Numbered from the stretch's first letter, positions 43,182-52,522 are shown. The stretch: 64,000 nt of DNA from Peptoniphilus lacydonensis (GCF_900106515.1 NZ_FNWF01000002.1:216001-280000); one strand, 5' to 3'. Translations and numbers: made by a program. The notes: generated by a model from the sequence alone, not told the origin.

Positions 43182-44693
43182 CTAGTGTCTAAAATGTCTT
43201 ACATTAGTAAATACAAGACATATATTATGCTCATTAGCATAATCAATTACTTCACTATCTTTTACAGATCCACCTGGTTGTGCTATCATTTCTATACCAG
43301 CTTTACTTAGAAGTTCAATTGTATCTCTGAAGAAAAAACCATCTGATGCAAGAACTGCACCTTTTGCCTTTTCTCCTGCTCTTTCAATTGATTCTTCCAC
43401 TGCCCAAGATCTTTTTGTTTCTCCTTGGCCTAAAGCTAAAGTTCCACCATTCTTTGAAATAACAACAGAATTAGAAAAAGTAGATTTGCAACAAGTAAAC
43501 GCAAATTTCAATTCTTCAAGTTCCTTTTCAGTTGGCTTTCTGTTTGAAACAAAGGAAATATTTTCTTCATTCCAAACTATATCGTCAGAATTTTGGACTA
43601 TAATTCCATTTAGAACTTGTTTAAATTTTTTACCATTTTTATAGAGCCTTTTAAATTCAGGAATTTCTATAAGTCTAATATTTTTCTTTCTCGAAAGAAT
43701 CTCAAAGGCCTCTTTAGAAAATTTAGGTGCAACAATAATTTCTAAAAATATTTTTGAAAGAAGATTTGCTGTATTATCATCAACTTCACGATTAAGAGCA
43801 ATTATTCCACCAAAAATTGATTCATCATCGCACTCATAAGCCTTTGTAAAAGCTTCCTCTAAAGTTTCACCTGTTCCAATCCCGCAAGGATTTGTATGTT
43901 TTATTGCAACAGCGGCAGGTTTTTCAAAGTTTATAACTGCATTTAAAGCAGAATACATATCATTTAAATTATTATAAGAAATTTGCTTTCCATGTAAAAC
44001 ATTATAATTAATTTTATCTGGATAATAAGAATCTTCGTAAAAGGCAGCCTTTTGGTGAGGGTTTTCTCCATATCTCAATTTTTCTGAAAGCTCATAACTC
44101 TTATTTATATATTTAGGAAATTCTTCTGGCATTCTCTTTAGAAAATAATTTGAGATTAAAGAATCGTAATGTGCTGTATAAGAAAAAGCTTTTTTTGCAA
44201 GATATTCTCTGTATTCTAAATTGTCGCCATCTAAATTATTAAGTACACCTTTATAATCCCTTGGATCAGTTACAATAAAAACATCTTTATAATTTTTTGC
44301 AGCTGCTCTAATCATTGAAGGTCCACCTATGTCAATATTTTCTATCATTGTTTCATGATTAGAATCTTCTAATAATTTTTCTTCAAAGGGATATAGATTA
44401 TTTACAACCATGTCGATTGGTATGATTCCTTCATCCTTTAAAGTTTCCATATGTTCTTTTATGTCATGTCTTGCAAGAATTCCTCCATGAATTTTAGGAT
44501 TTAATGTTTTTACTCTTCCATCTAAAATTTCTGGAAATCCTGTCACGCTGTCAACAGATATTACATCAATGCCCGCTTCTTTTAATTTTTTAAAAGTACC
44601 GCCAGTAGAAATTATTTCCCAATTTTTATTAATAAGTTCTTTCGCAAATTCGACAATTCCATCCTTATCAAAAACCGAAATAAGTGCTCTCAT
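43182..44693 (-). CDS. purH: Bifunctional AICAR transformylase/IMP cyclohydrolase
   Basis: Catalyses the last two steps to IMP. The N-terminal MGS-like cyclohydrolase domain has ISTGGTFKKLKEAGI and DGRVKTLNPKIHGGIL. The C-terminal transformylase has RYGENPHQKAAFY, IKHTNPCGIGTG and FFFRDTIELLSKAG. The ATG at 44693 follows GGGGGT. 503 residues. Confidence 0.96.
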   Translation of the reverse strand: MRALISVFDKDGIVEFAKELINKNWEIISTGGTFKKLKEAGIDVISVDSVTGFPEILDGRVKTLNPKIHGGILARHDIKEHMETLKDEGIIPIDMVVNNLYPFEEKLLEDSNHETMIENIDIGGPSMIRAAAKNYKDVFIVTDPRDYKGVLNNLDGDNLEYREYLAKKAFSYTAHYDSLISNYFLKRMPEEFPKYINKSYELSEKLRYGENPHQKAAFYEDSYYPDKINYNVLHGKQISYNNLNDMYSALNAVINFEKPAAVAIKHTNPCGIGTGETLEEAFTKAYECDDESIFGGIIALNREVDDNTANLLSKIFLEIIVAPKFSKEAFEILSRKKNIRLIEIPEFKRLYKNGKKFKQVLNGIIVQNSDDIVWNEENISFVSNRKPTEKELEELKFAFTCCKSTFSNSVVISKNGGTLALGQGETKRSWAVEESIERAGEKAKGAVLASDGFFFRDTIELLSKAGIEMIAQPGGSVKDSEVIDYANEHNICLVFTNVRHFRH

Positions 44694-44694
44694 A

Positions 44695-45297
44695 TTAACC
44701 CCCAATCATAACTTTTCCATCAACAACTTTAAGTTTATCTTCACAAAAATATTTCACAGACTCAACTAAAATTTCATGTTCAAGTTTTAAAACCTTTTGT
44801 TGAAGTTCCTCTGGATTTTCATTTTTAACTTCTGTAATTTTTTGCATAATAATAGGACCTTCATCTGCACCTTCATTTACAAAATGAGTTGTGGCACCAG
44901 TGTATCTAACACCTTTTTTGATGACGGCCTCATGAACCTTTATACCATAAAATCCCTTTCCACAAAAAGAAGGAATTAATGATGGATGTATATTTATTAT
45001 TTTATTTTCATAAATTTTTGTAAGCTTTTCCGGCAAAATTTTTAAATATCCAGCAAGAACAATTAAATCAATTTCATTTTCTTTTAAAGATTTAATAAGA
45101 AGGTCGTCATCATTTATGACAACGGCCTTTAAATCATTATTTTCTGCCCTAACAAGTCCATAGGCATTCTTTTTATTTGAAATGACAATTTTTATATTTC
45201 CATTAATATAATTATTTTTAGTATTATCTATAATGGCTTGAAGATTTGTTCCACCACCTGAAATTAAAACTGCAATATTTTTAGAAGTTAAGCTCAA
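44695..45297 (-). CDS. purN: Phosphoribosylglycinamide formyltransferase
   Basis: Formyl-THF-dependent GAR transformylase. It has IAVLISGGGTNLQAIIDN, INIHPSLIPSFCGKGFYG with the catalytic His, and GATTHFVNEGADEGPII. The best start is a TTG at 45297 with GGAGAAG 6 bp upstream, lying inside the purM end. The frame is open further up but without a site. 200 residues. Confidence 0.94.
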   Translation of the reverse strand: MSLTSKNIAVLISGGGTNLQAIIDNTKNNYINGNIKIVISNKKNAYGLVRAENNDLKAVVINDDDLLIKSLKENEIDLIVLAGYLKILPEKLTKIYENKIINIHPSLIPSFCGKGFYGIKVHEAVIKKGVRYTGATTHFVNEGADEGPIIMQKITEVKNENPEELQQKVLKLEHEILVESVKYFCEDKLKVVDGKVMIGG

Positions 45298-46312
45298 TTT
45301 TATCTTCTCCAGACACAACTTTTCCAATTTCATAAAGTTTTACATCGCTATTTTCAAAGAAATCATGAACTTTTTCTTTATCTTTTTCTGAAACTACAAA
45401 AGTAAAACCAACACCCATATTAAAGGTAGAGTACATATCTTCGTCTTTTAAGTCAGCCCACTTCTTTAAAAGTTTAAAAATTTCAGGAGTTTCAATAACA
45501 GAGGCATCAATTTTTGCACAAAGTCCATCTGGTATCATTCGTGGAATATTTTCATAAAATCCTCCACCGGTTATATGACTCATGCCCTTTATATCAATTT
45601 TTTTTAGAAGTTCAAGGATTTCTTTTACATAAATCTTTGTTGGCTTTAAAAGTTCTTCTCCAAGAGTACAATCAAGTTCATCAAATTTTTCACTTAATTG
45701 AAAATCACAATGGTCAAACACAATTTTTCTAACAAGAGAATAACCATTAGAGTGGATGCCATTTGATGAAAGCCCAAAAATAATATCTCCTTCATTAATA
45801 CTGGATCCATCAATAATTTTATCTCTGTCAACAACGCCGACACAAAATCCAGCAAGGTCGTATTGTTCTTCTTGATAAACTCCAGGCATTTCTGCAGTTT
45901 CTCCGCCAATAAGTGAAGCAGAAGACTCTATGCATCCTTCGGCAACGCCCTTTACAATTTCTTCCATTTTTTCAGGAACAAGTTTACCAGTTGCAATATA
46001 ATCTAAAAAGAAAAGTGGTCTCGCACCTTGACACAAAATATCATTGACACACATTGCAACGCAGTCGATACCAATAGTGTCGTGTTTATCAAGCTTATGT
46101 GCTAAAATAACTTTTGTTCCAACACCATCAGTTCCACTTACAAGAACAGGATTGTCAATTTCACTTAAATCTAAATTAAAAAGGCCTGAAAACCCGCCAA
46201 GAGATGACAATACATCTTTTGACTGAGTTCTAGAAACAATACTTTTTATTAACTCAACTTCTTTTTGACCTGCATCAACATCTACGCCTGCATCTTTATA
46301 ATTAATTGCCAT
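45281..46312 (-). CDS. purM: Phosphoribosylformylglycinamidine cyclo-ligase (AIR synthetase)
   Basis: Converts FGAM to AIR. It has NYKDAGVDVDAGQKEVELIK, the ATP-binding GGFSGLFNL, GTDGVGTK, DCVAMCVNDILCQGARPLFFLDY and GGETAEMPG. The ATG at 46312 follows AGAAGGAG. 343 residues, normal. It overlaps purN by 17 bp. Confidence 0.95.
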   Translation of the reverse strand: MAINYKDAGVDVDAGQKEVELIKSIVSRTQSKDVLSSLGGFSGLFNLDLSEIDNPVLVSGTDGVGTKVILAHKLDKHDTIGIDCVAMCVNDILCQGARPLFFLDYIATGKLVPEKMEEIVKGVAEGCIESSASLIGGETAEMPGVYQEEQYDLAGFCVGVVDRDKIIDGSSINEGDIIFGLSSNGIHSNGYSLVRKIVFDHCDFQLSEKFDELDCTLGEELLKPTKIYVKEILELLKKIDIKGMSHITGGGFYENIPRMIPDGLCAKIDASVIETPEIFKLLKKWADLKDEDMYSTFNMGVGFTFVVSEKDKEKVHDFFENSDVKLYEIGKVVSGEDKIELNF

Positions 46313-46323
46313 TTGCACTCCTT

Positions 46324-46800
46324 CTACCCTTCATAAACATAATCGGTGTTTGCAATTTTTTCTGACATATCAGATCTAAATTTCTTTAATTTTTCTCTAA
46401 GATTATCATCTTTAATAGCCAGAATTTCAGCAGCTAAAATTGCTGCATTTTCTCCGCCATTAATTGCAACAGTTGCAACTGGAACTCCACTTGGCATTTG
46501 AACTGTTGAAAGAAGTGCATCGAGTCCATCAAGAGTTGAACTCTTAACAGGAACACCTATTACAGGTCTAGTAGTAAGAGCGGCAATTACACCACCAAGA
46601 TGTGCAGCTTTTCCTGCAATAGAAATGAACACTTCACTTTCATTTTCAGCGTTTTTAACATAATCTTGCAACTGATTTAAGGCTCTATGAGCAGAAATTA
46701 CTTTGGCTTCGTAATCAATTCCAAATTCCATTAATTTTGCAACAATTTTATCTGCAATTTCTCTATCAGAAATTGACCCCATTATAATTGATACTCTCAT
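46324..46800 (-). CDS. purE: N5-carboxyaminoimidazole ribonucleotide mutase
   Basis: Class I PurE. The signature is IMGSISDREIADK then VISAHRALNQL, and AGKAAHLGGVIAALTTRPVIGVPV with the catalytic His. At 158 residues it is normal. No purK is adjacent in the window. Confidence 0.95.
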   Translation of the reverse strand: MRVSIIMGSISDREIADKIVAKLMEFGIDYEAKVISAHRALNQLQDYVKNAENESEVFISIAGKAAHLGGVIAALTTRPVIGVPVKSSTLDGLDALLSTVQMPSGVPVATVAINGGENAAILAAEILAIKDDNLREKLKKFRSDMSEKIANTDYVYEG

Positions 46801-46809
46801 TTTTACTCC

Positions 46810-47490
46810 TTATATGTCTAAATACTTTGAAACTTCAAGTGGCTCTACATATTTTCCATCTTTATAAGCTCTCATATTTCCACCACTTACTTCGTCAATT
46901 AAAACAATTTCATCTGAACCTTCAAGTCTACCATATTCAAATTTAATATCGTAAAGATCAAGTCCATTTTCGGCTAAAATATCTTTAACAATATTTGCAA
47001 TTTTTCTATTCATTTCTACAATCTTGTCATATTCTTCTGGCTTTAAAATATCTAGAGCAACAAGACCTTCTTTAGTGATAAGTGGATCCTCTCTGTCGTC
47101 ATCTTTTAAAGTTATTTCAGTATATTCAGGAAGATCAGCACCTTCTTCAATATAAAGACCATATCTTCTATAGAAAGAACCAACAGCTTTAAATCTTGTA
47201 ATAACTTCAAGACCTTTTCCGAAAACCTTTGCTCTTTTAACTTCCATTAAATTATTATCAACATCTGAGGAAATATAATGAGTGTTAATCCCAGCTTCAT
47301 TAATTTTTTCAAAGAAAAATTTTGTAACTTTTAAGCACTCTTTCCCCGCACCTTCAATACTACCAGCTACTTGGTTTCCACCAGTATCAAAAACTCCGTC
47401 AGTTCCTGTCATGTCATCCTTAAATTGTAAATAACATCTTCCATCTTCTTCTAAAACATTCTTAGTTTTTCCTTGATAAATAGTCTTCAT
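46810..47490 (-). CDS. purC: SAICAR synthetase
   Basis: Joins CAIR and aspartate. It has YQGKTKNVLEEDG, HYISSDVDNNLMEVKRAKV, and LIDEVSGGNMRAYKDGK near the C-terminus. At 226 residues it is normal. First gene of the operon, directly below a PRPP-type riboswitch and its terminator. GGAGG precedes the ATG. Confidence 0.96.
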   Translation of the reverse strand: MKTIYQGKTKNVLEEDGRCYLQFKDDMTGTDGVFDTGGNQVAGSIEGAGKECLKVTKFFFEKINEAGINTHYISSDVDNNLMEVKRAKVFGKGLEVITRFKAVGSFYRRYGLYIEEGADLPEYTEITLKDDDREDPLITKEGLVALDILKPEEYDKIVEMNRKIANIVKDILAENGLDLYDIKFEYGRLEGSDEIVLIDEVSGGNMRAYKDGKYVEPLEVSKYLDI

Positions 47491-47506
47491 AATTCCTCCA
47501 GTAAAA

Positions 47507-47658
47507 TTAAATAAAGCCCAAAGAGGCAGATTTCGTAAAACCTACCCCTCTGGGCTTTTTTCCCTAAGGTGTGATACTAAAAAAAGTATCCGTACCGCTC
47601 GGTCCTTGGCAAAGCCCGGATCCCTAGGCACACTTTCACTCAAAATGAGCTCTCATAC
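47507..47658 (-). ncRNA. ykkC-class riboswitch, PRPP subtype, with overlapping terminator
   Basis: The minus-strand leader of purC contains the ykkC hallmarks in order. These are GTGCCTAGGGATCCGGGC (47614-47631), AAGGACCGAGCGG, the ACGGATAC/GTATCAC helix, CCTTAGGGA and AAAGCCCAGAGG. The last block is also the 5' arm of an intrinsic terminator, AAAGCCCAGAGG/CCTCTTTGGGCTTT, with T residues at 47507-47512. Linkage to de novo purine genes points to the PRPP (2b) subtype rather than guanidine or ppGpp. In that class PRPP binding frees the leader from termination. Subtype is inference. Confidence 0.82.
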
Positions 47659-47664
47659 AATTAA

Positions 47665-47693
47665 ATCTTAACAATTAACACTTTGATTGTCAA
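47665..47693 (-). promoter_or_regulatory. Consensus promoter of the purine operon
   Basis: TTGACA (47688-47693), 17-bp spacer, TAAGAT (47665-47670) on the minus strand, just above the riboswitch. Sequence from 47700 to 47845 is AT-rich with nothing else seen. Confidence 0.85.
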
Positions 47694-47845
47694 GATTATC
47701 TATTTAAATATTTAATAGCAATTAAAAATTATTTTGAAGTTCCTATAATTAAAATTAATATTAAATTATAAATTATTTATTGTTAATAACAATTATTTTA
47801 TAGAGTTTTATTTTAAAATTCTAATTCTAAAAATTTTCAAATATT

Positions 47846-47880
47846 CCAAAAAAACTCTGAGATTTCATAAATCCCAGAGT
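47846..47880 (-). terminator. Terminator of the CAMP-factor-like gene
   Basis: ACTCTGGGATTT-n3-AAATCTCAGAGT stem followed by seven T on the minus strand. Confidence 0.85.
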
Positions 47881-47951
47881 CTTAATATAAATATTATTTA
47901 GTTTTATATTATAAAGAATATATTTTTACAAATAACTTTTTATCTATAAAA

Positions 47952-49184
47952 TTATTCAACAACTTCTACTAAAGCTTCTTCTACTTCATCAGCTGGTTGT
48001 TCAACTTCATTATTATTATCTTCAACTGGAGTAGTTTCATCTTGAGCTGCTGAGTCTTCTTCCGGAACAACTGGAGTTTCAGGTTCAACTGCTGGGTCTT
48101 CTTCTGGAACAACTGGAGTTTCAGGTTCAACTGCTGGATTTTCTTCTGGAACTACATTTATAGCTTCTCTTGCAATATTTGTAGCTTCTACAATTGCTTT
48201 GTCAGCTTCTTGAACTTCATTTACAGTTGATCTATTATTCTTTAAAACTCTTTCAGCACTAGATATAGCTTTACTTAATTCTTTTATAACTGAAGAATCA
48301 ACTTTTCCTTTTAGTTCTTTGCGTACATTCTTAGCAATCTTAATATCTTTTTCTAATTCAACTTTTGTACTCTTACTTGCTATTCTTTCTCCTTCAGGAA
48401 TAGAATTATAAGCTTCTTCAATTTTAGCATTAAGTTCATCTGCTGCTTCTGCTACTTCTTTTACAGTAGCTTTATTATTTCTTTTTACATCTTCAGCTTT
48501 TTTAATAGCCATGTCAACTTCTGCCAACATAGTAGCATCTAACTTATTACGTAATTCTTTATTTCTTGCTCTTTTTGCATCATTAATTGCTTTATTTAAT
48601 TTTTCTAAATTATAGTGTGTTCTAACTGAGTCTTCTGTTTGTTTTGGAACTGCTCTGGCTCTATCTAAAGCTGCTGTCAAATCGCTTGATGCTTTCTTTA
48701 GTTCGTCTGCTGTTTCAAATGGATCAACAGCTTTTACTACAGCACGTGTTACTGCAAAACCTATAATTACATGTGCTTGTTGTTGACTGTCTGAAAGTTC
48801 AGTTGCATCTGCTGTAATTGTTTCAGCAATATTTATTAATAAGTCAATTCTTGGAATAACTTTAGCCCTTAATTCAGCTATATTTCCTACACCTTTTTCA
48901 AGACCTTCAACAATTTTACTAATAGCTTTATAGGCTTCTTTTAATTCCTTTAACCAACCTAGTTCTTGACCAGTTAAATCACCAATCTTTTCAATTCCAT
49001 CAATCAAATCACCCAAATAATCTAATTTGGAATTTGCTTCATTTAATGCTGCTTCATTTGTTTGGGCATAAATAGCTGTATTTGGAACAGAATAAGTTCC
49101 TGATGCAGCATACACCATTGGCATTGCTGCATTTGATAATAATGTTACTGCCAATACTCCAACTAATTTGTTTTTTCCTTTCAT
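47952..49184 (-). CDS. CAMP-factor-family secreted protein with duplicated C-terminal module and Pro/Glu repeats
   Basis: A signal peptide (about residues 1-27, ending VYA) leads to a helical region. Residues about 45-260 follow the CAMP factor (cohemolysin) pattern, with IGFAVTRAVVKAVDPFETAD the most telling block. LEKLNKAINDAKRARNKEL and KLDATMLAEVDMAIKKAE belong to its C-terminal helical domain. Residues about 272-345 repeat that last domain (KVDSSVIKELSKAISSAE), then come 14-residue EEDPAVEPETPVVP repeats and an acidic tail. No LPXTG or membrane anchor is present. Known CAMP factors bind membranes and enlarge sphingomyelinase-damaged zones. The duplication is unusual. Has its own promoter and terminator. 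Confidence 0.8.
   Translation of the reverse strand: MKGKNKLVGVLAVTLLSNAAMPMVYAASGTYSVPNTAIYAQTNEAALNEANSKLDYLGDLIDGIEKIGDLTGQELGWLKELKEAYKAISKIVEGLEKGVGNIAELRAKVIPRIDLLINIAETITADATELSDSQQQAHVIIGFAVTRAVVKAVDPFETADELKKASSDLTAALDRARAVPKQTEDSVRTHYNLEKLNKAINDAKRARNKELRNKLDATMLAEVDMAIKKAEDVKRNNKATVKEVAEAADELNAKIEEAYNSIPEGERIASKSTKVELEKDIKIAKNVRKELKGKVDSSVIKELSKAISSAERVLKNNRSTVNEVQEADKAIVEATNIAREAINVVPEENPAVEPETPVVPEEDPAVEPETPVVPEEDSAAQDETTPVEDNNNEVEQPADEVEEALVEVVE
48055..48153 (-). repeat. 42-bp tandem repeat in the CAMP-factor-like gene
   Basis: Two nearly identical 42-bp units (48055-48096, 48097-48138) plus a partial third encode Pro/Glu repeats of 14 residues. Length variation between strains would stay in frame. 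Confidence 0.75.
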
Positions 49185-49294
49185 AAATAATTACCCCCTG
49201 TTATTTAATTTACTTTTTAAATAAACTAACCGCAGTAAAATGATTTCATAATTTATCTAGATTTTATATTACTACTATCATTTACTACGACTTT

Positions 49295-49323
49295 AGTATA
49301 AATCCTCTTTCTTATGATGTAAA
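49295..49323 (-). promoter_or_regulatory. Promoter of the CAMP-factor-like gene
   Basis: TTTACA (49318-49323), 17-bp spacer, TATACT (49295-49300), leaving a leader of about 100 bases with AGGGGG before the ATG. Confidence 0.7.
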
Positions 49324-49366
49324 TAAATTTCTGCAAACTCTTTCTTTTAGTTAATTTAATTACCCG

Positions 49367-51508
49367 TTAATCTCTATTATTTTTTAGAAAACCAAATATT
49401 TTTTCCAAGAAGGACTTCTTCTGTTTACTATTTGTTTTTTCAATATTATTTTTATTGTTATCTCCCTTCTTCATTCTATTCTTTCTAGCTTCTGCCTCTT
49501 CTATAAAATACTTTTGAGAGGCTAATCTATCATTATCTATACTAATCTTTTCATATTCTCCAGAACTGTTCATAGTTCTAGCTCCAACATTGTCTTTCAA
49601 TTGAATTTCTAAATAATTTAAAATTCTATTTTTTATTTCCTCATCCAATATTGGCGTTGCAATCTCCACTCTATTTTCAGTATTTCTAGTCATAAGATCT
49701 GCCGAAGAAATATACATTACTGGGTCTTCTTTTCCAAAAACATATACTCGTGGATGTTCCAAAAATCTTCCAACAATAGATCTAATTCTTATGTTCTCAC
49801 TTTGATTTTTTATTTCAGGCAACATGCAGGAAATTCCTCTTATAATTAAATCTATTTTTACGCCTTTTTGTGATGCTTCTACAAATTTATCTATAAAATC
49901 TTTATCTGTAAGAGAATTAAATTTGCAAAGAATATATCCTTTTTCTCCTTTTTCAATTTCTCTTTCAACAAGATGCATTAAACCAGTTTTAAGAGATGTA
50001 GGAGATTGCAAAAGGTGCATATATTTCCCGTTTAAATTTCCAAGGGACATATTTTTGAAAAAATCTGTTGCATCTAGTCCAATCTCTGGATTAGCTGTCA
50101 TAAGAGCAAAATCTGTATATTGCTTTGCAGTTGATTCGTTGTAATTTCCCGTTCCAATTTGTGTTATATAATTTAAATTTTCTGTCTTAGGATTTCTAAA
50201 AGTTATTAGACAAATCTTTGAGTGAGTTTTATATTTATTAAATCCATAAATAATATTGCAACCTTCTTCATACAATATATTTGCATAATTTATATTTGAT
50301 TCTTCATCAAATCTTGCCTTAAGTTCAACAAAAACTGTAACTTCTTTTCCATTTTGGGCTGCTTGTGTCAAATATCTTACCACTTTTGAATTTTTTGCAA
50401 GTCTATAAATAGTAATTTTTATAGATTTACAGTTTGGATCATTAGAAGCCTCTTTTAGAAGTTCTAGAAAAGTATCCATGCTGTCATAAGGATAAGATAA
50501 AAGCCTATCCTTTTGTCTAATATCTTCTATTACACTTCTTGTGAAATCTGCTGGATTATATTGAATTAAATCATCAAAAAGAAGTTTTTTCTTCATCGCA
50601 TTTGGTATATCATCAATTAATTCAAAAACGTATTTCATATTTAATGGAGATTCTATTGGAAAATAAGCATCTTCTCTTAATTCAGTTTTTTCAAGCAAAA
50701 ATTTAAGAGAAGATTTTGAAAGCTTTCCTTGAGATTCAAGTCTTACAACATTTAATCTCTTTCTCTTTTTCAATATGCTTTTCATATATTCTCTATAATC
50801 ATCAAATTCTTCCCAAGTATCTCTATCATCAACAAAGTCTGCATTTCTTGTAACTTTTATTATATTTTTTGATAAAACTTTATAATCTTTAAAAATTTGA
50901 TCGATTTGATTTAAAATAATCTCTTCAATCAAAATATATTCCACATTTTCTCCTGGTAAAAGTAAATACTTTGGATATGTATTTCTAACAGGAACTATTC
51001 CAAATACCTTTTCTTTATTTTTTTCTAGTTGAGCAAAAGCATACAGTTTTGTGTTTTCTAAAAATGGAAAAGGATGATTTAAATCCACAATTTGTGGTGA
51101 AACTAATTGATCAATTCTTTTCATATAAAAATCTTCTACAAATTTTTTTTGTTCCAAATTTAAATCCGAATATTTTAATTCTTTTATATTTGATTTTTCT
51201 AAATCCTTTGAAACTTTCTCAAAAATTTCATCTTTTTCCTTATACATTTGTGGAAGAGTTTTTAAAATTGCAGAAATTTGTTCCTCTGCATTCATTCCAG
51301 TCTTATTATCTATTACTTCTTTTTTTAACAAAGAAAGATCATATAAAGACCCAACTCTCACCATAAAAAATTCATCTAAATTTGAAACAAAAATACTGAC
51401 AAATTTTAATTTTTCAAGATCTGGGACACTTTCTTCTGTCGCTTCTAACAAAACTCTTTCATTAAATCTCAGCCAAGAGAGTTCTCTATTTTGAAAATAT
51501 GATTTCAT
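49367..51508 (-). CDS. ppk1: Polyphosphate kinase 1
   Basis: Reversibly makes polyphosphate from ATP. The N-terminus is YFQNRELSWLRFNERVLLEA. Other blocks are YPYDSMDTFLELLKEASNDP, KITIYRLAKNSKVV, VFVELKARFDEE and the autophosphorylation His in YKTHSKICLI, with GTGNYNESTAKQYTDF. The ATG at 51508 is used rather than 51517. A Lys/Asn-rich tail closes the 713-residue protein. It overlaps ppx by 23 bp, pairing synthesis and breakdown. Confidence 0.96.
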   Translation of the reverse strand: MKSYFQNRELSWLRFNERVLLEATEESVPDLEKLKFVSIFVSNLDEFFMVRVGSLYDLSLLKKEVIDNKTGMNAEEQISAILKTLPQMYKEKDEIFEKVSKDLEKSNIKELKYSDLNLEQKKFVEDFYMKRIDQLVSPQIVDLNHPFPFLENTKLYAFAQLEKNKEKVFGIVPVRNTYPKYLLLPGENVEYILIEEIILNQIDQIFKDYKVLSKNIIKVTRNADFVDDRDTWEEFDDYREYMKSILKKRKRLNVVRLESQGKLSKSSLKFLLEKTELREDAYFPIESPLNMKYVFELIDDIPNAMKKKLLFDDLIQYNPADFTRSVIEDIRQKDRLLSYPYDSMDTFLELLKEASNDPNCKSIKITIYRLAKNSKVVRYLTQAAQNGKEVTVFVELKARFDEESNINYANILYEEGCNIIYGFNKYKTHSKICLITFRNPKTENLNYITQIGTGNYNESTAKQYTDFALMTANPEIGLDATDFFKNMSLGNLNGKYMHLLQSPTSLKTGLMHLVEREIEKGEKGYILCKFNSLTDKDFIDKFVEASQKGVKIDLIIRGISCMLPEIKNQSENIRIRSIVGRFLEHPRVYVFGKEDPVMYISSADLMTRNTENRVEIATPILDEEIKNRILNYLEIQLKDNVGARTMNSSGEYEKISIDNDRLASQKYFIEEAEARKNRMKKGDNNKNNIEKTNSKQKKSFLEKIFGFLKNNRD

Positions 51509-52403
51509 TATTACCATCCAATACTTTATAAATTAAATAACCTTCCCTAAGTCCATTCGAAGAAACTTGTATTTCATACATTCCAAATTTCTCCATAACT
51601 GTCCTTAAAATTATAATTCCAGGAACTATTGTATGAATTCTCGCAGGATTTGTCCTTATAATTGACCTAATAGCTTCTGTATTTCTATCTTTTATGAGAT
51701 CCAAAAGTTTATAAACATCATCTAGGGTAAAATTTTTTTCGTCTTCACCCCAAAGATCTCCAATAACTTTTCCAGTAGTTCTTATAGTTCCGCCTATCCC
51801 TATTAATTTATCTGCTTTTTGTGAAAATGAATAGGACTTAATTTCACGTTTAATAGATTTTTCTATTGAACGAATTTCTTTTTTCTTTGGCAAAATCGTG
51901 CTTACATTTTCCCCAAAAAGTAGAAGTGAGCCTGTCTTTAAATTTATAAAATCAGAGGGCCCATCTTCTTCAAAATAAACAATTTCTGTACTGGCACCTC
52001 CTATATCAATAGTTATACCTTCTTTGATGTCTATTTCACTTCTAATGCCAATATTTCCAAGAAAAGCTTCTTCAACTTGTTCTAAAACATCAATTTTTAT
52101 TCCCAAACTTTTTTGTACTTCTTCTAAAACTTCTTCTGTATTATCTAAATTTCTAAGAGAAGCTGTTGCAAAGGGCGTGAAAGAATCCACACTTAATTCT
52201 TCTACAATATTTTTAATACTAGATAAAGTTTTTATAAGCTTTTTTATTCCCTTTCTTGAAAGCTCACCATCATGAACATAAGTAATAAGACCTGCTGTGT
52301 ACTTTTTGTTTAAAATTTTTTTAAAACTTCTGCTATTTTCTTCTACATCAAAAACGATTAATCTAATTGTGTTTGATCCTATATCTACTATTGCATTTCT
52401 CAT
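51486..52403 (-). CDS. ppx: Ppx/GppA phosphatase family protein
   Basis: Exopolyphosphatase or pppGpp phosphatase of the actin-like fold. It has AIVDIGSNTIRLIVFD, TASLRNLDN and GITIDIGGASTEIVYFE. At 305 residues it is the short two-lobed form lacking the HD-like C-terminal domain. The ATG at 52403 follows GAGGAAAATT. Coupled with ppk1, which favours polyphosphate as substrate. Confidence 0.92.
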   Translation of the reverse strand: MRNAIVDIGSNTIRLIVFDVEENSRSFKKILNKKYTAGLITYVHDGELSRKGIKKLIKTLSSIKNIVEELSVDSFTPFATASLRNLDNTEEVLEEVQKSLGIKIDVLEQVEEAFLGNIGIRSEIDIKEGITIDIGGASTEIVYFEEDGPSDFINLKTGSLLLFGENVSTILPKKKEIRSIEKSIKREIKSYSFSQKADKLIGIGGTIRTTGKVIGDLWGEDEKNFTLDDVYKLLDLIKDRNTEAIRSIIRTNPARIHTIVPGIIILRTVMEKFGMYEIQVSSNGLREGYLIYKVLDGNNEIIFSK

Positions 52404-52522
52404 AATTTTCCTCATATTAATCGTAAACTTAAATTGTAAATTTTTTGTAAAATTTTTACTTATAATTTGTAATTTTTCTTCTATATTATTTGTATCCTGT
52501 ACTGCTCTTTATATTCTATTTT

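Noticed and set aside
47694-47845. Guanine aptamer in tandem above the PRPP riboswitch
   Set aside because: The promoter sits directly above the ykkC core, so no further aptamer could be in the transcript. The upstream sequence is plain AT-rich DNA.
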